Assembly (NCBI RefSeq): GCF_025698545.1 | Contig: NC_068569.1 | Location: forward strand, 4,526,001 to 4,590,000 | Source: Gossypium raimondii | Taxonomy: Eukaryota; Streptophyta; Magnoliopsida; Malvales; Malvaceae | Length of the DNA stretch: 64,000 nt | Reading direction: 5' to 3' | In this document: piece after piece, positions 62,501-64,000 of the stretch | Layout of the letters: each line of letters starts with the position of its first letter | Numbering within the stretch: position 1 is the stretch's first letter | Position numbers and translations under genes: made by a program | Notes under the pieces: model-generated | Told to the model about the DNA's origin: nothing | The model's database searches: none | What the model saw: the letters and a program-made list of their open reading frames with translations, nothing else

Positions 62501-62853
62501 ACTTGGTATCTTATAACCTTATGCTTAATGGGCTTGGGAAGTCAGGTAGGATAGAGGAAGCTCTCTCTCTTTTTGATGAAATGCGGAATAGGGGTATAAC
62601 TCCTGATCTTTACACTTACAATTCCTTAATACTCAATCTTGGGACTGTTGGAATGGTGGAGCAGGCAGGAAAGTTTTATGAAGAACTACAACTTATGGGT
62701 CTTGAACCCAATGTGTTCACCTATAATGCTCTTATTCGAGGGTACAGTGTGTCTGGAAATTCAGACCATGCCTATGCAGTCTACAAACAGATGATGGTTG
62801 GGGGCTGCAGCCCAAACAGGGGAACAATTGCTCAGCTTCCTAATCAGTCTTGA
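59515..62853 (+). CDS. PGR3: Chloroplast P-type PPR protein PGR3 (At4g31850 type)
   Basis: RNA-binding protein of the plastid. Arabidopsis PGR3 stabilises and promotes translation of the petL operon RNA and of ndhA, and so supports the cytochrome b6f and NDH complexes. A single open frame of 1112 residues, the length I recall for the Arabidopsis protein. The first ~60 residues are Ser/Lys-rich and low in acid, fitting a transit peptide; a second Met at codon 9 ([12 protein letters not shown]) is an equally plausible start. From about residue 190 to the end there are more than 20 tandem 35-residue PPR units, such as [20 protein letters not shown] and [20 protein letters not shown]. No DYW or E domain, so it is not an editing factor. 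The coding region has no intron, as usual for the family. Confidence 0.94.
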   Translation: MTVLILCSMSACCNSLNYSCVLVDSKVSAFSHKNVSFGGRKIGKFKVFPDGYMVSWKKRRKQQLRFYVMKNSCEMVLANGKCRNSLSSNEVSRVLKSISDPKSAFSYFESVAELPNVVHTTETCNHMLEVLRVHRMVGEMRFVFEFMQKQIIRRDLNTYLTVFKGLDIRGGLRQAPFGLERMRDAGIVLNAYSYNGLIHLLLQSGLVREALQIYRRMVSEGLKPSLKTYSALMVASGKRRDIGTVMDLLEEMESLGLKPNVYTFTICIRVLGRAGKIDEAFGILKRMDDLGCGPDVVTYTVLIDALCNTGRLGQAKEIFLKMKASSHKPDRVTYITLLDKFSDSGDVDLVKEFWNEMKADGYAPDVVTCTILIDAFCKVGNLDEAFDMLEVMREQGVSPNLHTYNTLICGLLRLNRVGEALELFTNLESLGIKPTAFTYILFINYYGKSGDHGEALKTFKKMKARGIVPNVIACNASLYSLAQAGRLSEAKAIFNELKSSGLAPDSVTYNMMVKCYSKVGQVDDAIKLLSEMLENQCEPDVMIINSLIDMLFKAGRVDEAWVMFHKMKEMALVPSVVTYNTLISGLGKEGQVKKAIELFESMTRHGCRPNTITFNILLDCLCKNDEVDLALKMLYKMTPGNCAPDVLTYNTIIYGFIKANRVKDAIWVFHQMKKLLYPDYVTLCTLLPGVVKDGQLMDAFKIAQDFIHQDGIDTNGSFWEDLMSGILTEAGMDKAVRFAETLASNKICKDESILLPLIRNLCRHKKAVFARELFANFTKNMGVIATPTAYNLLIDGLLDVHITEMAWELFEEMKSIGCSPDISTYNLLIDACGKSGQTDKLFEVYEEMTFRGCKPNTITHNIVLSGLAKSNNIEKAMNMYYDLISGDFRPTPCTYGPLIDGLLKLGRLEDAKQLFEEMEEYGCKANCAIYNILINGYGKAGDVDTACDLFKRMAKEGIRPDLKSYTILVDCLCLVGRVDDALHYFEEMKLTGLDPDLVSYNLMLNGLGKSGRIEEALSLFDEMRNRGITPDLYTYNSLILNLGTVGMVEQAGKFYEELQLMGLEPNVFTYNALIRGYSVSGNSDHAYAVYKQMMVGGCSPNRGTIAQLPNQS

Positions 62854-64000
62854 ATGTTGAAATATATAGATGCTTATATATGCTACTCATTAAACCTGGC
62901 TGGTGATCTCCAGTTTACAAGGTGCAGCAGGTACTTCCCTTCTTCAACGCTTTTTGTGCAAATTCAGAAAATTATTGTACAATTTGATGTCAAACACAAT
63001 GACTAAGTTTAAGTTCCTTTCGTGTACTTCAGGCTTGGTCAGTCTTGCTGATGCTTGAACCAGTTCAGAGAGTGGAATCTATCTTAGCTGTGGCAGTTGA
63101 TGTTTCCTATTCAAGTTTCAACGAGACTGAATACTTCATGTACATCATTTACGTGAGATATTATGATGTAATACTATGGTTTTAGTACGTGTAGATGCCA
63201 TACAGAATCTTTCATGTCCTTTGCCTTTGGCTTGCATTGTGCCATCCTTCTTCATGTAAAAAGAAAAAGAAAATTTTATATCATGCTGTATTATTTGTGC
63301 AATATGTATATGAAAAATATCAGTAGTTTCCTCATGCCCAATCAATGTTGGTAACTTTGTTGCCATGCTAATTAATATTTAATAACCATTGAGATACAAT
63401 GGAATATCAAGAAAGGAGTTGAGGTGTAGTTTTGCATTTAAAATATGTTGGTAACAACATATCCTCTCTGTCAGATGAACAGGCACTTGTGTTTTCATTT
63501 TGTAAAAAAAGAAAAAAGGAAAAACATTCTTCTGATTTGATGATGTCAAGATGTCCATTCCGGCCACAGGTTTTAACAAAAGTCAAAATCAAGGGCAAAA
63601 AGCGAGGAGAATATAATTGTAATTTAGGGGGGATGCGGTGGCAGACTAGCTGTTACCTACACAATCGAAACACCATTTTAGGGCATGTGTGAAGGTTTCC
63701 CTGTCTTTGGAAATAACTGCAACCCCATCAAGTAAACAGCAGCCCTTTATCCATCTCCTGCTTTTATAAAACATACTAAAAAATTCCTCATAACTAAAAA
63801 TCTTTGTCTAAAGCCCAAATGGACCAAAATTTTACACACAGCAGCACAACAGAAAAACAAAACCAAATACAAAACGAAAAGAAAAGAAAAGTAAAAAAAG
63901 GCAACAGGGATGGAAAACTAAGACAGATGGAAAGATGGATAGGTGGGGATAGATATGTCTTCTATTATCCTCCAAAAAGGAAAAAATAAAACTTATCATT
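62854..64000. other. PGR3 3' flank to window end
   Basis: 3' UTR of PGR3 and spacer. GTACTTCAGGCTTGGTCAGT at 63024-63043 could be a 3' UTR intron acceptor. The last 500 bases are mixed-composition DNA with an AG-rich tract at about 63865-63900; they may be the 3' UTR of a minus-strand gene beyond the edge. No coding signal. Confidence 0.45.

Overview
This window is nuclear DNA from a flowering plant, a eudicot and most likely a rosid. The genes carry many short GT-AG introns, the spacers are AT-rich, and the plant-only families present include group IIa WRKY, class II formin, NPH3/NPY, an early nodulin-like phytocyanin and a large chloroplast PPR protein. Gene content and order match Arabidopsis segments I know from memory. 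The style of the dispersed repeats suggests Malvaceae (cotton/cacao relatives), but that is a guess. I found no bacterial, organellar or CRISPR-like content.

Layout. 1-6.9 kb: no clear gene, one decayed LINE tail, then a promoter with ABRE and W-box clusters. 7.0-11.6 kb: two group IIa WRKY genes in tandem (+). 12.6-20.6 kb: a complete 17-exon class II formin (-), convergent with the WRKY pair. 20.6-25.9 kb: spacer with a LINE tail and two foldback/MITE-like elements. 25.9-29.4 kb: a POLAR-like coiled-coil gene and a CM2-type chorismate mutase (both +). 29.8-37.4 kb: a 14-exon 3-hydroxyisobutyryl-CoA hydrolase-like gene and an NPY1/NPH3-family gene (both -). 37.4-50.6 kb: a 13-kb gene-poor, AT-rich stretch with LINE RNase H relics, a hAT transposase relic and a foldback repeat. 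50.6-53.8 kb: a TM9SF/TMN endomembrane protein (+), followed by a decayed copy of its own 3' end. 54.9-62.9 kb: a compact cluster of a small single-pass membrane protein (-), an early nodulin-like protein (+), a C1D/Rrp47-type exosome cofactor (-) and the PPR protein PGR3 (+). 62.9-64 kb: 3' flank.

How the genes relate. They are not an operon or a metabolic cluster. The link is ancestry: the order looks like the unfractionated version of several duplicated Arabidopsis segments (At4g31800-31850, At2g25000-25060, At5g25080-25100, At5g10840-10870). The WRKY pair probably acts in defence and ABA signalling, with W-boxes suggesting auto- or cross-regulation. The formin shapes actin, NPY1 acts in auxin-dependent organ formation, CM2 feeds phenylalanine/tyrosine synthesis, the CHY1-like enzyme acts in mitochondrial acyl-CoA breakdown, and PGR3 controls chloroplast mRNAs.

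I found no convincing new biological system. The most useful leads are the ABRE pair in front of the WRKY genes, the degenerate PTEN-like active site and novel linker repeats in the formin, the hydrophobic N-terminus on chorismate mutase, the conserved NPH3-like phospho-tail on NPY1, and a GT microsatellite forming a splice acceptor in C1D.
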